64,000 nucleotides of DNA from Trametopsis cervina (Eukaryota > Basidiomycota > Agaricomycetes > Polyporales > Irpicaceae). Below the pieces are notes generated by a model. That model did no database searches. It had not been told where the DNA came from and saw only the letters and a list, made by a program, of their open reading frames with translations. The DNA lies in assembly GCA_022385755.1 (NCBI GenBank), contig MU278352.1:1054001-1118000 (forward strand), read 5' to 3'. This document shows, piece after piece, positions 32,642 to 43,936 of the stretch. Both the position numbers and the translations under genes were made by a program. The first letter of the stretch is position 1, and every line of letters begins with the position of its first letter.

Positions 32642-34187
32642 TCATACTTTTTTCACTGCCCATGCGAAGTTCCAGCGGCTATATAGATGAACTCTCAACT
32701 CTTGAAGTTCACTTGTTGCTTCGCGAGTCAATTCTGCTACACTCCCAGGAAGATACCCATCACTGGAAAAGAATTGCATTAGTACGACCGGAACATGACC
32801 GAACAGTGAGAGGCTAACCTCAAAAGTAGCGGACTTAATCCGGAAATGTACGCCAAACAATTGTTTCGTAGCATCTCTGCAAGGACTCTGTCTCGTTCGT
32901 TTGCTGTCCGTAAAATAGTCAGTCACGCGACACATACTCAGTCAGCATGCCATATCTCACCGTAAATCCAGGGACCAATTGGAATAAATACTTTTGCCCA
33001 GCCGACGTCGGCGAGCGAATCGTCCGATCGCAGCCACGAAGGAGTCATTGAGGCCGCGTCCACACTCCCACCGCGACTTTTCATGGCATTATAGCCTGCG
33101 AAGAATACACGTTCAGTCCAGGAGGAAGTAGCCTGCGAGTAGGAGACCGGGCGCTGTTGCTCGTCATATAGTTGCATCTCGCCATCGCCTAATAGTAAAA
33201 TGCCGCCCGGACGTAATGTTGAAGCCAGCTCCCTCAGAAAAGCTGGGAAATCGCGAATCTAGTATTCACGCTAATCAGCGCGGTACGGGTCATTCGTTAC
33301 ACTGAACGCACACCCATGGAGATTGCTCTGGAGTGAACGACGTCGTAGCACAGCCGGAAGTGAGGAAATCCAAGATTTGCCTAATTATGAGTCAGCAACA
33401 AACGATAATATATGACGGGCAGCTCACATCGTCTATCTCAAATCTTTGTAAGGCGTGAGCGAGGTTAACCATGAAACTACGGCGGGAACACGTACCGGCA
33501 GTTCGATGGTATCTCCCTACTAATAGTACCAGGAGTCAATCGATGTATGTCTACGGAATCAAAAGAGAAATCTTGACCGGTCTAGCCCAGGTGGGGCGAG
33601 GTCCACCCCTACAACATCACAGTAGGGAAACTCCCTGGCCATATCAAGAGCCCTGGGTTTACATGTCAGTGGATGGGAGCTGTGCTCTTCTGGGGTAGAC
33701 TTACCAGCGCCCACTTCCCGTGCCCACGTCAAGTATACCAGGTCTTCGATGGCTTCTAGGCCTCAAAGCCCACCGTACTAAGTTGGGTGCAGGATACAAG
33801 CCGCCAAGGATTATCGTATAGATATGATGCTGCAAGTCCAACCTGCGGTGCTCCTCGTTGTCCTAGCACCCAATAAGCTTCCAGATTTCACTACTTCGGA
33901 AGATAAAACTTACCGCGGGTAGGTGGTATATCTAATAGTAAGCAAGTCAACGACAGTCAAGTCTCATGACAAGATTGAACATACGTCGCTCTGGTTGTTC
34001 AATATTCTTCCGTAAACCTCGCGAAGCTGAAAGATGCCGGTAACGATGTCAATGATGGTGACATTATCAGGAGGATCAAGCCATAGCTTACTACAGTGCG
34101 TTCATCTATCGATGAGTGAAAAGAATATAGTGAGGGCGCTGGGCTGGCCGAACGTGCCTCACTGGAGGTGTCGTCAGTATCGTCCAT
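32642..34187 (-). CDS. SAM-dependent methyltransferase, LaeA-like
   Basis: Predicted class-I methyltransferase of the fungal LaeA-like group, whose founding member regulates secondary metabolism. About nine exons can be joined. MDDTDDTSSEARSASPAPSL begins a disordered start, then LREVYGRILNNQSD-IYHLPA-DNEEHRRLDLQHHIY and the SAM-binding motif I RPGILDVGTGSGRW. Motif II region follows: ALDMAREFPYCDVVGVDLAP, then IPSNCRFEIDDANLG and LCYDVVHSRAISMG. The motif III-like STLRPGGILLLGDGE is intact. The C-terminus gives ERDRVLAEMLRNN, LPGSVAELTREATSELQELR and VHLYSRWNFAWAVKKV. All key motifs are intact, so it is probably functional. The methyl acceptor is unknown. Individual small exon borders are approximate. 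Confidence 0.82.
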
Positions 34188-34995
34188 GGTGAATATACTC
34201 TGCTGTAGTACTTGGAAGTCCAGGCTGTGTATATATACGCAGAGCAACTGTTGGCCATAATAGACACCCTAAATAGCATCCGCAATCTCTCCAGTGGTGA
34301 TAGGCCATAAAGTAGGATTACTTTTCATTGCCGTGTCGTACGGTGAAGTGAAGAACTTGACGAACTTGAACGAGACTCATGGTGGTTCATGGGTGCAGCG
34401 TCACCATTTTGGCAGTTTGAGTAAAGATACTGTATCCGATAGAAGAGCCCCGGCATATTACTGCATAGATAAGGAACTTAAGACCATGCTGTCCCTTCAT
34501 TTCATGACAAGATGGCATCCTGGAATCTTTGATTTCTTCGAAGGCTTTCTTCCTTGATTTAGTTGAAAGATGCGCCCTGTTTGTTGTCGCACATTAGCAT
34601 TGGTTAGCAAGCATCGTAATTACACCCGTACCGTCCTTTTCTTGACTTGCGACATCCACGTACGCAATGTGAGTGGTGCTGCGGCAAATCATACGTCAAT
34701 TAGCCAAAGTTCTCTGAGGCACATGTACCCCACCTCTTCAAACCCTATACAGACCGAGACGGGAAGAAGAATCTAGTGCGTTCTGATAGGCCTTGATACA
34801 TGAAGGCCTCGTTGTCGAATAGTTAGGCCGTGTCTGTACGGTGCCACCGGTTCGTCGACAACCAACGGTACCAGATGCGCGCCATCAAAAATTCCTTAAC
34901 AGGCTTCCTTCTCCAATACCTCAGGCGTCTCCGAGTCTGCGCTCTTTGTCTGTTAACTTCAGCTTGTTCAGCAGGTGGGACGCGTTTGATTCGCA
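34188..34995. other. Divergent intergenic region, methyltransferase / UBC9
   Basis: About 810 bp between the divergent starts of the methyltransferase (minus) and UBC9 (plus). It must hold both promoters. The 87-codon frame at 34294-34557 has no domain. A TATATATA run at 34230-34237 lies about 45-50 bp upstream of the methyltransferase ATG and is a possible TATA element for it. Confidence 0.4.
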
Positions 34996-35804
34996 ATGTC
35001 TGGCATATGCAGAGCGCGACTCGCAGAGGAAAGGAAGCAATGGAGGAAGGATCATCCTTTCGTGAGTGCGGTTGTCTTTCCCACTGAGCACAGGTTACAA
35101 TATAGGCTCTAGGGATTCTACGCAAAGCCAACGAAGGCGGCAGATGGCTCCATGAATCTTCTCGAATGGGAGGTGGGAATCCCAGGGAAATCAGGAGTAC
35201 GTACGCTTACCAACGCTATGCTCACCTTGGCGTAGGAGCTGAACACATGGACCGCAGACGGCATGGGAAGGAGGTGTGTACAAGCTCGTTATGACATTCC
35301 CTGAAGGTGAGTTGCATCGGACACAACGCGTACGATAACTCATAAGGTAATGCCAGACTACCCTTCGAAGCCTCCCAAATGTACGTCCCGAACGGCAGCT
35401 GTCGTGTAGGGAATGCTAACTGCGTGTAGGCAAGTTCTCTCCACCGCTGTTCCACCCCAACGTGTACCCGTCTGGTACTGTGTGCTTGTCTATCCTCGAT
35501 GAGGAGAAGTCGTGGAAACCGGCAATCACCATCAAACAAGTGAGTTTGTTGGCTCAGTAACTGCAGTATCTGAATGCCCCGGCACTCGTAGGTCTTGCTT
35601 GGAATACAGGATCTACTCAACGATCCCAACGTGAATGACCCCGCGCAGAGCGACGCGTACACCATGTTCAAGTAAGTCTACGGCCTTTCTATATAGTCAA
35701 TACACTGACCGCTGATCTGCTCCAGAAATGATAAACTGGCATACGAGTACGTGCATGTACTGTTTTGTGAGCGGCTAATGCTAATCCACAGTGTTCAGGC
35801 GTAG
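34996..35804 (+). CDS. UBC9: SUMO-conjugating enzyme UBC9
   Basis: E2 enzyme that forms a thioester with SUMO and transfers it to substrate lysines in the nucleus. Exon 1 gives [20 protein letters not shown] with the basic N-terminal helix typical of UBC9. Next is [29 protein letters not shown] short exon joined at the acceptor after CGCAG gives [16 protein letters not shown]. Then come DYPSKPPKC and [20 protein letters not shown], with the HPN motif and the catalytic Cys in [21 protein letters not shown] and [20 protein letters not shown] follow. The protein ends NDKLAYDVQA, with a shorter tail than yeast Ubc9. Seven or so small introns, one with its acceptor only visible through the conserved protein. 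Confidence 0.94.
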
Positions 35805-36148
35805 AGTACGTCAGCAAGCAAGGGATAACATACCCAAATAGCTGCCGCAGCCTCCACTATCCCACACATTTCTCACTGGCATATTTCTAACGGTCGTACT
35901 ATAAATCTGTAGATTATCCTTCTTCTGCTGTACTCATCGCGCTTTCACAATACATTATCGCATCTCGGGGATTACACGCGTTCCGAAACCGTGGCTACTC
36001 TTACCACATACCATGAGGAGACCATCGTGGTATTCCCAGCATCTCCGCAGTGGCATCGGTAAAATTTTCGCGGAAGTAAGAACTGGCGTTGGCGTGTGCG
36101 CATCCCCATGGTGAACGATATGGCTGGGTGAGTCGGCACCTATTTTCA
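35805..36148. other. Convergent intergenic region
   Basis: About 340 bp between the stops of UBC9 and SNU13. It is AT-rich and nothing beyond likely 3' UTRs is seen. Confidence 0.35.
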
Positions 36149-36705
36149 TTACACCATGGCCTTATCAATGGCACGCTTCACGGTCTGGATGAGCGAAGAC
36201 AGCTCCTTGTTCTCATTTGTAGTGATGCTAGCGGCAATGACGGGCCTGGAGACACCGCATGCACGACCCAAAGCAGCCTTGGAGGCCACAAAGATGTAGG
36301 AAACGTTCTGGCAGAGCATAGGTCAGTCCTTTGATAATATTTGCGATGAGAGACACATACCTTCTCCTCGCAGAGCAGCGGCAGGTGAAGCAGGATCTCC
36401 AACGGCTCAGTATCAGCGGTCAGAATGATGATTTCTGCAATACCGCGGTTCAGTGTCTTAGTGGCTGAAGAACGAGCGCATTAGCAGGTTTGCAAAAACG
36501 AGAAACTTATTGAAACGTACCTTCGTTGGCTCCTTTCTTTAGCTGCTTGTACTGCGTAGCTTTCTCAACCAGGTCAAGAATCTAACGAAATAAACATTCG
36601 CACTGAGGGTTTCTATTAGAGGTCATTTTTGTTCAAACGCACCTGGTCGTTCAGCTGGGGATCCGCGAGGGGCCATGCTTTGGGGCGGGAGTTCGGGTCG
36701 GACAT
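36149..36705 (-). CDS. SNU13: U4/U6.U5 snRNP and box C/D snoRNP protein SNU13 (15.5K)
   Basis: L7Ae-family RNA-binding protein that recognises the kink-turn in U4 snRNA and box C/D snoRNAs. The product is about 128 residues, the normal size. Exons give [95 protein letters not shown] and [20 protein letters not shown]. The GANE-T-K-LNRG kink-turn binding segment is intact. Four short introns. The start is the ATG at 36703-36705 and the stop TAA at 36149-36151. Confidence 0.95.
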
Positions 36706-37360
36706 TAGGGAGTACTTTACGACCTCACGATTGAAGATCCTTGGTCGAGAGTTATGGTAAACGGACAGAAGCCGATGAGAAGAGTTGTAGAAGGTTGAGG
36801 TCTGGTGCGAAATTTCTGCGAGGATTGTGGATCGGATCGCAGTTCGGCGGAGATTAAAATAGACACGCTCTCCCCGAACCGAATCGTCTCCGGCATCCTA
36901 AGTTACAGTTTGTCACCCAGGCAGACTGGTTTCATTATGGCCACCGACCGGTGGTACTCACGAACCAGCAGGGTTCTTAATCCTTTGGCTATGACACGTA
37001 TACGTGAGTTCATAATACCTGCACCAATGGCGTATCGCTGTATCCATATCCGAAGCTTGAAGTCATATTTATAGCTCGACATGAGTAGAAAACGTAGGAA
37101 CATCCTCGTGAGTTTTGCACTCCACACGAAGTCCATTTTTACCGAGTCAGCTATTCCTAGGACCAGCTGAACACGTTGCGCAACACTGAGTGCGAAACGC
37201 GTTGCGGCCAAAAATAGTACTGCCAATTCCTGCTGGATTCGCGGCGAAAGCGAGGCGAAATGATCCTTGCACGAGACATGTATGAAAACCAGAATTTATA
37301 TTCTACGTGGCTATAAGAACAAGACCAAAAGTAGTAGTATGCATCCCTCCAAGCGACAGA
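36706..37360. other. Divergent intergenic region, SNU13 / AA8-CBM1
   Basis: About 655 bp between divergent starts. A TATAAG sequence at 37312-37317, about 45-50 bp before the AA8-CBM1 ATG, is a candidate TATA element. The 107-codon minus frame at 36903-37226 has no domain and is not called. Confidence 0.4.
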
Positions 37361-38523
37361 ATGATGCTCAGCCTACTGCTTGGCGCAATCACCTGCATCA
37401 GCATTGGTGTGTACTCGCCCACAATCTGCAGTGGTGATGACTGACCATTCGTGCCAAGCCAATGCTCAGTCCAGTACTCAGTACTGCGACTCCTCAAGCG
37501 GCATTTGCTATCAGGGTTACACCGTAGGGACTCGGTTTGTTATGCTGGCGACAAACTAACGCCACTGGTTGCAGGACCCAACGCTAGACGTAACTGTCGG
37601 ATTTGTCTTTCCACCGGTGTCCACCCCCGCATCAAATGAATATATCATCCAGCTTGTGGCCCCTGTGACCAATGGTTGGACAGGTCTGAGTGCCGGCGGG
37701 ACAATGGCGGATAGCTTATTGTTTACGCTTTGGCCCTACAACGACCAAATAATACTGGGACCTCGTTGGACCTCGTGAGTTAATCATTTGATTTAGATCT
37801 TTAAATTACAACTGCTGATACGCGCCTTCTTTTGTAAACAGGGGCTATGTGTTACCTGATGTATACACAGGGCCGAAGATCACTTTGCTCCCTGACTCCC
37901 AGGTTAACAGTACCCATATCAAAGCCAGTTTCCGCTGCCAGGTACGATATCCACCGTCATCACAAGGTTTACAACTTGCTGGAGCGTATTCAGAATTGTA
38001 CAGTTTGGGAAGGTGGCTCCATGGGCAGTGGCGATCTTACCTCTTTCCAAGTGGTCGCCTACGTAGTAGCCACCACCACAAAGCCAGCAGATCCCGCCGA
38101 CGTTGCGTCTTCACTCCAGGAACACGACGATTTTAATTTCTTCGGACTTGACCTCTCACAAGCGCACTCGGATTCATATAGCTCCTTCATTGGAGGGTCT
38201 TCAGCGTCTACAACAAGCGCACCTACAAGCTCGCCGTCCAGTAGTAGCAGCAAACCAACAAGCCCTCCGTCAACCACTTCATCCGCCCCCGCAGCCACCC
38301 AAACAGAAGTAAGTTCATGGATTCCTGACTATATATTGTATGCTCATATTACTTTTATGTTAGTGGGGACAGGTACAAAAGTGACTTCACGCGCTACTTG
38401 TTATGCTAACTTGAGTTGTTACAGTGTGGTGGTACAGGATGGGCAGGACCCACAGTCTGTGCATCTGGTCTCAGCTGTGTAGCTGTATCTCCCCCTTATT
38501 ACAGTCAGTGCCAGGCGGCTTAA
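37361..38523 (+). CDS. Secreted AA8 cytochrome b domain with C-terminal CBM1
   Basis: Secreted haem protein like the cytochrome domain of cellobiose dehydrogenase (CAZy family AA8) but without the flavin dehydrogenase, joined to a fungal cellulose-binding module. The signal peptide is [20 protein letters not shown], split by an intron. The cytochrome part has [14 protein letters not shown], then [40 protein letters not shown] (candidate Met haem ligand in GGTM), [17 protein letters not shown], and [17 protein letters not shown] (candidate His ligand). A Ser/Thr/Pro-rich linker follows. CBM1 begins with a 9-nt microexon at 38364-38372 encoding WGQ, then [20 protein letters not shown] and YYSQCQAA before the TAA at 38521-38523. 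The expected role is extracellular electron transfer at cellulose, for example to lytic polysaccharide monooxygenases or metals (inference from family). Confidence 0.88.
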
Positions 38524-38799
38524 ATACATCCTGAGCTCTTGTATGACGTGTTGTTATGCATTCTTAATCGTGTGTGGTTCCCAAATCTGTATCGGGAACA
38601 GTCCTAAAACAAATTGCCAAGCGCCCAATGAGGTAACCACTGCAAGGGGGAATGAGGAATGTCTAAACATCGGCGCAGTTACTACGCACCCGCTTGCATC
38701 CTCCCTACATTCTAGTTTCTCCTCACGTTAAAAGGAGTTACATAGCTCAAACGTTATTACATCTGTGGCAACCGTCGACCTTTTCACTCCCTTGCCAAG

Positions 38800-39918
38800 A
38801 TGACGGACACACGTCTCCCCATATTGAACGTACACACGCCAACCCAGTCATCTGCAATCGTGTACTCAAGTGAGTACCATCTGTATCCAGATGAGCTATC
38901 CTGATATATAGAACCTCAGACACAGATGACACGTTGGACAGCTTGTACGACAAGCTTACGAGGAAAACCAGTACCGAATTCGATGGTCTGCCCGTTCAAC
39001 CTGGACATGTCAAGTACTCCTGGAATGAATCTATATGGAACCTTGATGATGGTTGGTCTTGAAATTATTGTTGTTATCACTCGTTTATCCCAAGATATGT
39101 CTTTGCCCCTCACACAAAGAATCCGACTACACAATCTTCGTATGGCGTCATAAGTCTAGTGCCGAGGGCGGCGAACCCATGCCAGTGCTTCACGTGAGGA
39201 ACCCAGAACTACCATTACCTACACCCACAGCCTATCAGAATCCCTCGTTCTACCTCTTTCGACCAAAACCGGCTCCGACAAGTCCGCCCCGTTCCAAGCG
39301 TACAAATGGAGACCGCGCTTCAACGAAAAGCGCAAAGTCTAAAAAGACTGCTAAGGCCGAGCCTCAGGATAATGTACCCAAGCACAAGAAGGAGTTCGAC
39401 CGGTTTCACAGCGAAAATGGGGTTAGGACTATCCAAGGAAACATCGGTCCGGTGCAGAACGGTGTGTGCGCTCTCGTGGATTCGTTGCTCGCAAGTCCTC
39501 ATCAACGTTCGCAGTGCGCATGCTCCTGAAGAATGGATATCGACACGTGTACATATCCCGGAAGTTTGCACTGCGACATGGCTTTATACCACACGATGCT
39601 GCGCCAGGGCACTACGGATACGGTGGACTAGTGAAGTAGGTCCTTTCGTGTTTTCGAAGGTGGTCCACAATTCACACTACAAAAAGTTTGGGTAGTTGGC
39701 CAATCAAGGTTGGGAAGACGAAGACTATGCACACGGTTTACCTGTCAGAGGAGGCTCATTTCGATGTCGTATTGGGTCGTTCATTCTGGGAAGTACGACA
39801 AATCAAGGCTGATGCGCTCGATCCGACCGATGTGGTGTGTGGCGATACCGGAGAGAAGATAGACTGCGAGCTGGTCATTCTCAAGGATGGAAAGGGTCAG
39901 ATAGTCACGGTTACTTGA
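38800..39918 (+). CDS. Retropepsin-like-fold protein without the catalytic Asp motif
   Basis: Conserved-looking protein of about 300 residues with six exons. The N-terminal part (MTDTRLPILNVHTPTQSSAI ... FDGLPVQPGHVKYSWNESIW ... SDYTIFVWRHKSSAEG) may be a small folded domain. It is followed by a basic Lys/Ser-rich linker (RASTKSAKSKKTAKAEPQ). The C-terminal domain reads TFAVRMLLKNGYRHVYISRK, FALRHGFIPHDAAPGHYGYG, WPIKVGKTKTMHTVYLS and AHFDVVLGRSFWEVRQIKAD. Its order and the DVVLGRSF motif resemble retropepsins of LTR elements, but the expected D-T/S-G-A active-site motif is replaced by LLKNGY. Joins such as NG|SSSTF and LV|NLGSWP are in phase, so the gene appears intact. The function is unknown. 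Confidence 0.7.
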
Positions 39919-40099
39919 GGATGCGCTACATGTACCAGGGACGCTTTAACTTATTTGTTCGTAACTTACTAAGGTGATAGCAAGATGATATAGGATACGA
40001 GATGCACTGATGGGAATCTGAACCAATCGATACGATGTTATACATAATATGCGCGAATAGTACCTATACTGGAGAGAATATGCCGATGTACCAACACGT

Positions 40100-42385
40100 T
40101 CAGGATCTCTGTGCCTTGAATCGTGATACCCTGGCCTTGGTAGCCCCGTTGACAGATTGACCTTGAGGAGAGACATCTATCGTTGGCGGGCGACGTTCTA
40201 CAACGGCTTGTCGCATAGGCGTCGGGGCTGGCGTACGACCCTTCGCATTCTCGGGCGAGGAAGGAGGCGCAGCTGAAGTAGAGTTAGCGAGGGCTGCCGG
40301 TTCCGTAGACCCCGACGGGACAGGCAAAGACGTGTTGCCCGCCGCACTCGATGGTGCCCCACGACTTCCCCGAAGCGGCATGAAAGAGGGAGATTCAACG
40401 ACCATGCCAGGCATCTGAGCTTGGAGTTCGCCACTTTGGAACGCGGCCTGTATCTCAGGAGGAAGTGTGAATCGAGGCTGTTGGGGTTGCTGAGACGAGG
40501 GTGAACCTGCAGAGGGAGTATCCGGCGAATTTCTATTGGTGCTCAATATCTTCGGTGAGGACCGTTCCGCATTGTTGGAAGGTGTACTGCTGGTTGACGA
40601 AGATGTTCCCGGCACGGGCATTTCCACCTGAGCAAGAGAAAGCTTGAATTTCGACACCTTAGATGGCTTCGGTTGCGATATCGAGTCTGCCGGTTCATTG
40701 CGCGGCGTTTCAGGTGGGGGTGCAGCTGCAGATGCAGATGCGGATGGAGGAATTGCTGATGCTGCAGAAGAGGAAGGACCAATGTTCGTGACCTCACCCT
40801 TCCTCAATAGGTCCAGCATTGCCCGCGCGTTTTCATCATGAGCGATAGTTTCGTCTTCACTGTCGCCCTCTTCTCCCCCGGCGAGCTGTCCGTTCTTCAG
40901 TGCACCCATACGGACCGCGCGCTTTATGGAACCGGAACTCGACGATGGGAGGACAGAAGTTGCCAACGAATGAGAAGCCAACGTGTGGCCAGGGTCAGCC
41001 CGTGCTGTTCGCTCCATCTTGAAACGCGAAGTAGCTGGCTTTGGTGGAGCAGATGCTAGGGTGGCTTCAAGGGGAACTTCCTGCGGCACAAAATTATTCA
41101 GTGGGATATGGGGTGCATTATGAAGGTAACGTACAGGCTGATCCCATTCGTCTTCCTCATGGCTGTGAGCTCTCATAGCACTAGCAGCTTCAGCACCAAT
41201 TGTCTGTCGCTTAGCGTAATATGCAAGGGCTGCCTCGCGCTGTAGACTGGCAAGATTCAAGTCTTCATCATTCCACTCAGATATCTCCTCATCTCCCGGT
41301 AAGTCTTCGTCACTGTCCACAGGCTCAAGATTGTGACTCCCAAAGGCGTCATCTTCTGTGTCTCCATCTTCTGTGTCCTCCACTACATCGGAATCTGATT
41401 CATCATCTGAATCAGGTTGGTGTGATAGCGTAGACTGATCCAATCCCCGGGGATGGCGTTCGACGACGTGAAGTTTCATGGGTTGCCGGTCCGAGGAGAC
41501 CTGTCCATTAGGGCGCAACGTACCGGGCGCGACATCACCCCAGTCTGTATCTTTGCCCTTGTCGGCAGATTTAATTCGACCGTTGTCGTCAATATCATCC
41601 GCGAACGAGACCGACTTCTTCGCTTTGGGCACCTTCGTTTCAGCGACCAGTCTGTCATGTTCCGCCTGCTGTACTCTCTCCTTTTCTTCTTGATCCCGGT
41701 TCTCTACCACACTTCGTATCAGAGCTCGACCCATCTTCTTTTGCAGCTCCCGTGCTTTCTTCAGGTTCTCCATCTCTGTCTTAGCGGCCTGCTTCCGGTT
41801 CTCCATCTCCTGTAGATAGTGTTCGCGCGCAGCTTCGGCATCGCGTCTTTCTTGAACTTTTTCTTCTGCTTCTAATAGATCCAAAATACGGTCACGCTCT
41901 GCCTTACGACGAGCCTTCTCGGTAGCAGACAGAGTCCATAGCGGCAGAAGGTCGGGATCGTCGAAAGAGCTACCAGGATCGGGCCTGAAAGCAAAGTCCG
42001 CGGCAGTGACAGGTTCGTTGATATCAACGATGGGCAAGCCCTCTTCATTTAGTAGCTGTAGGAGGCTCGGCGTGAGACCCTAGTAGAAGGTAACGGAAGG
42101 ACATACCTCACCCTTCTCGTTCCGCTTGACGCCACCTCCAGACTCAACCTGGTCTCCCAGAATCTCTCCTAGCTTATCGGAGAGCTTTCGAATATGATCT
42201 GGGGCGACATTTGCACCGTCTCTTCCAGGTGGTTCGGCAGTTCCTGGAGAGAGAGACTGGAGGATTGCACTTAATGCTAATTATGAATGTCTACCGCGAT
42301 GTTCATGCATAATAAAGTGTGCTGAATTACCTTCGACCCTACTATCATTCAAGTCTTTATTCGCAGAATCAGTGGGAAGAGACAT
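40100..42385 (-). CDS. DUF3835 / URI-like protein
   Basis: Predicted member of the DUF3835 group, which includes the C-terminal part of URI/Bud27-type prefoldin-related proteins involved in RNA polymerase assembly and translation. The N-terminal exons start MSLPTDSANKDLNDSRVEAL and contain IRKLSDKLGEILGDQVESGG. One long exon (40100 to about 42037) carries a charged coiled coil (EKARRKAERDRILDLLEAEE ... REHYLQEMENRKQAAKTEM), an acidic Asp/Glu-rich stretch (DSDDESDSDVVEDTEDGDTE), then Ser/Pro-rich low complexity. The final motif VSRFKAQRS is the typical C-terminus of this family. No clear N-terminal prefoldin domain is visible, so orthology to URI1 is not certain. It is divergent from PNO1. Confidence 0.7.
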
Positions 42386-42591
42386 CCTTTAGATTTGCAA
42401 GACCGAAGGTTTTGGACGTAAGAGATAAGTGTGACCCATGAACGTATCCGCCGTCCACTGAACGGACAGGGGAGCGCAATCAATTCTGCTCAAACGAATT
42501 TCGGGCTTCGCCGAAAACTTTCTGTCCTCGCGCTCTCATCAGCCTGCGTACACCAACTCTTAACACATCTCCATCCTGCTAGATCTCAACC
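42386..42591. promoter_or_regulatory. Shared promoter region, DUF3835 gene / PNO1
   Basis: 206 bp between divergent start codons of two genes with likely growth-related roles. No TATA box is seen. Inferred from arrangement. Confidence 0.5.
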
Positions 42592-43597
42592 ATGGTCGTT
42601 ATTCATGCACAGCCAAGCACGTCGGGGACTTCGCAGAAGAAGAATCGACGAAAACTCCATAGGAAAGCTGGAGAGCACGATGCAGAAATGCAGGACCACT
42701 CCAATGAAGCTCAGAATCTTTCTACCACCAGTGATCTCGACGACGAGGTCATGATTGACAACGAAAATGTAGACCTCGCAGTAGATGGCTCCGCTCCTAC
42801 TTTTCCTGCCCTCTCCGCCGCTGCACAGCGATCTACCCTGAAGTCAGAAACCCGGCGGGTACCTGTACCTCCCCATCGCATGACACCTCTGAAGAAAGAC
42901 TGGGTCACTGTGTTCGGGCCATTGACGGAAATCTTGGGGCTACAGGTGCGAATGAATGTGCAACGAAAGTGTGTAGAGATTAGGGTATGAATCGGATCGT
43001 CACAAGTGTCATACCTACTCTTAGCCCGCTTTATCTAGACGTCCAAACACACGAAGGAGGTTGGCGCCTTACAGAAGGGTGCGGACTTTGTAAAAGCGTA
43101 TGCACTGGGCTTTGACGTGAATGTGAGTCGCCATTAGGCTTGTATATCGCCAGGACTGACACTTTCTGTTAGGACTCCATAGCATTGCTCCGTATGGACG
43201 ATCTATACTTGGACTCTTTCGAGATCAAGGATGTCAAAACACTACATGGGGACCACTTGTCAAGAGCAATAGGTTTGCAATGGTTCAGTAATAATCGAGC
43301 GGATTCTGATTTACGCTTTGCAGGTCGCATAGCCGGACAGGACGGGAAGACGAAATTCACTATAGAAAACGCCAGTCGCACACGAATAGTACTTGCCGAC
43401 ACGTAGGTCATATTCGTGTTCTCTAATCGAGCTGCTACTCACGACAAAACTACAGTAAAATCCACATCCTTGGTTCATTTCAAAATATCAAAATTGCGCG
43501 GGATGCCATCGTCTCTCTTATCCTCGGATCTCCACCTGGAAAAGTATACGCAGGGCTGCGCACAGTGAGCAGTCGTATGAGACAGAGAGCTCTGTAG
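42592..43597 (+). CDS. PNO1: Pre-rRNA-binding protein PNO1 (DIM2)
   Basis: KH-domain protein of the late 40S pre-ribosome that recruits the dimethyltransferase Dim1 and helps cleavage at the 3' end of 18S rRNA. The N-terminus is charged ([20 protein letters not shown]). The conserved core follows: [75 protein letters not shown], and the KH segment [20 protein letters not shown] with [20 protein letters not shown]. It ends [10 protein letters not shown] at the TAG at 43595-43597, as usual for PNO1. About five introns. The ATG at 42592 gives the expected N-terminal length. Confidence 0.95.
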
Positions 43598-43936
43598 GCT
43601 ACCGAGTTCGGCCTATTACTTTCTTCCATTAAGTGCTTTCGTGTTGTATGATTGTTGCGTCAATACCCATCTCGCTGACGTTTCGAAGCGACTGCCCTGG
43701 ATTGTTCGTGACTTCACATTTATTTCCGTAAGTACACTCACATAATGCACTTCTACTCGCGCTCTGTTCCAGTTCCACGAGATGCGAAACTGGGTTAAGC
43801 TATGTCGGCCGGCGTCGGCAACAGCCGGCCTTCGATCGACAGTACAAGTTGAACGTTGAACTCTGCTGAGCTTGACCCCCAACTCTCCTCATACCCCCCA
43901 GGTCCTTTGTCCCCTCGCATTCACTTCCCCGCCAGA
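43598..43936. other. Intergenic region upstream of the glyoxal oxidase gene
   Basis: About 340 bp between PNO1 and the glyoxal oxidase ATG. It must contain the glyoxal oxidase promoter. A short inverted repeat around 43805-43830 (GGCCGGCG / CAGCCGGCC) is visible. No TATA box is clear. Confidence 0.35.

Noticed and set aside
32053..32817. Plus-strand 254-codon frame antisense to mS38 and the methyltransferase 3' end
   Set aside because: It overlaps two well-supported minus-strand genes across an intergenic boundary, and its translation has no domain.
40543..41059. Small plus- and minus-strand frames inside the DUF3835 gene
   Set aside because: They are alternative frames of a low-complexity coding exon.
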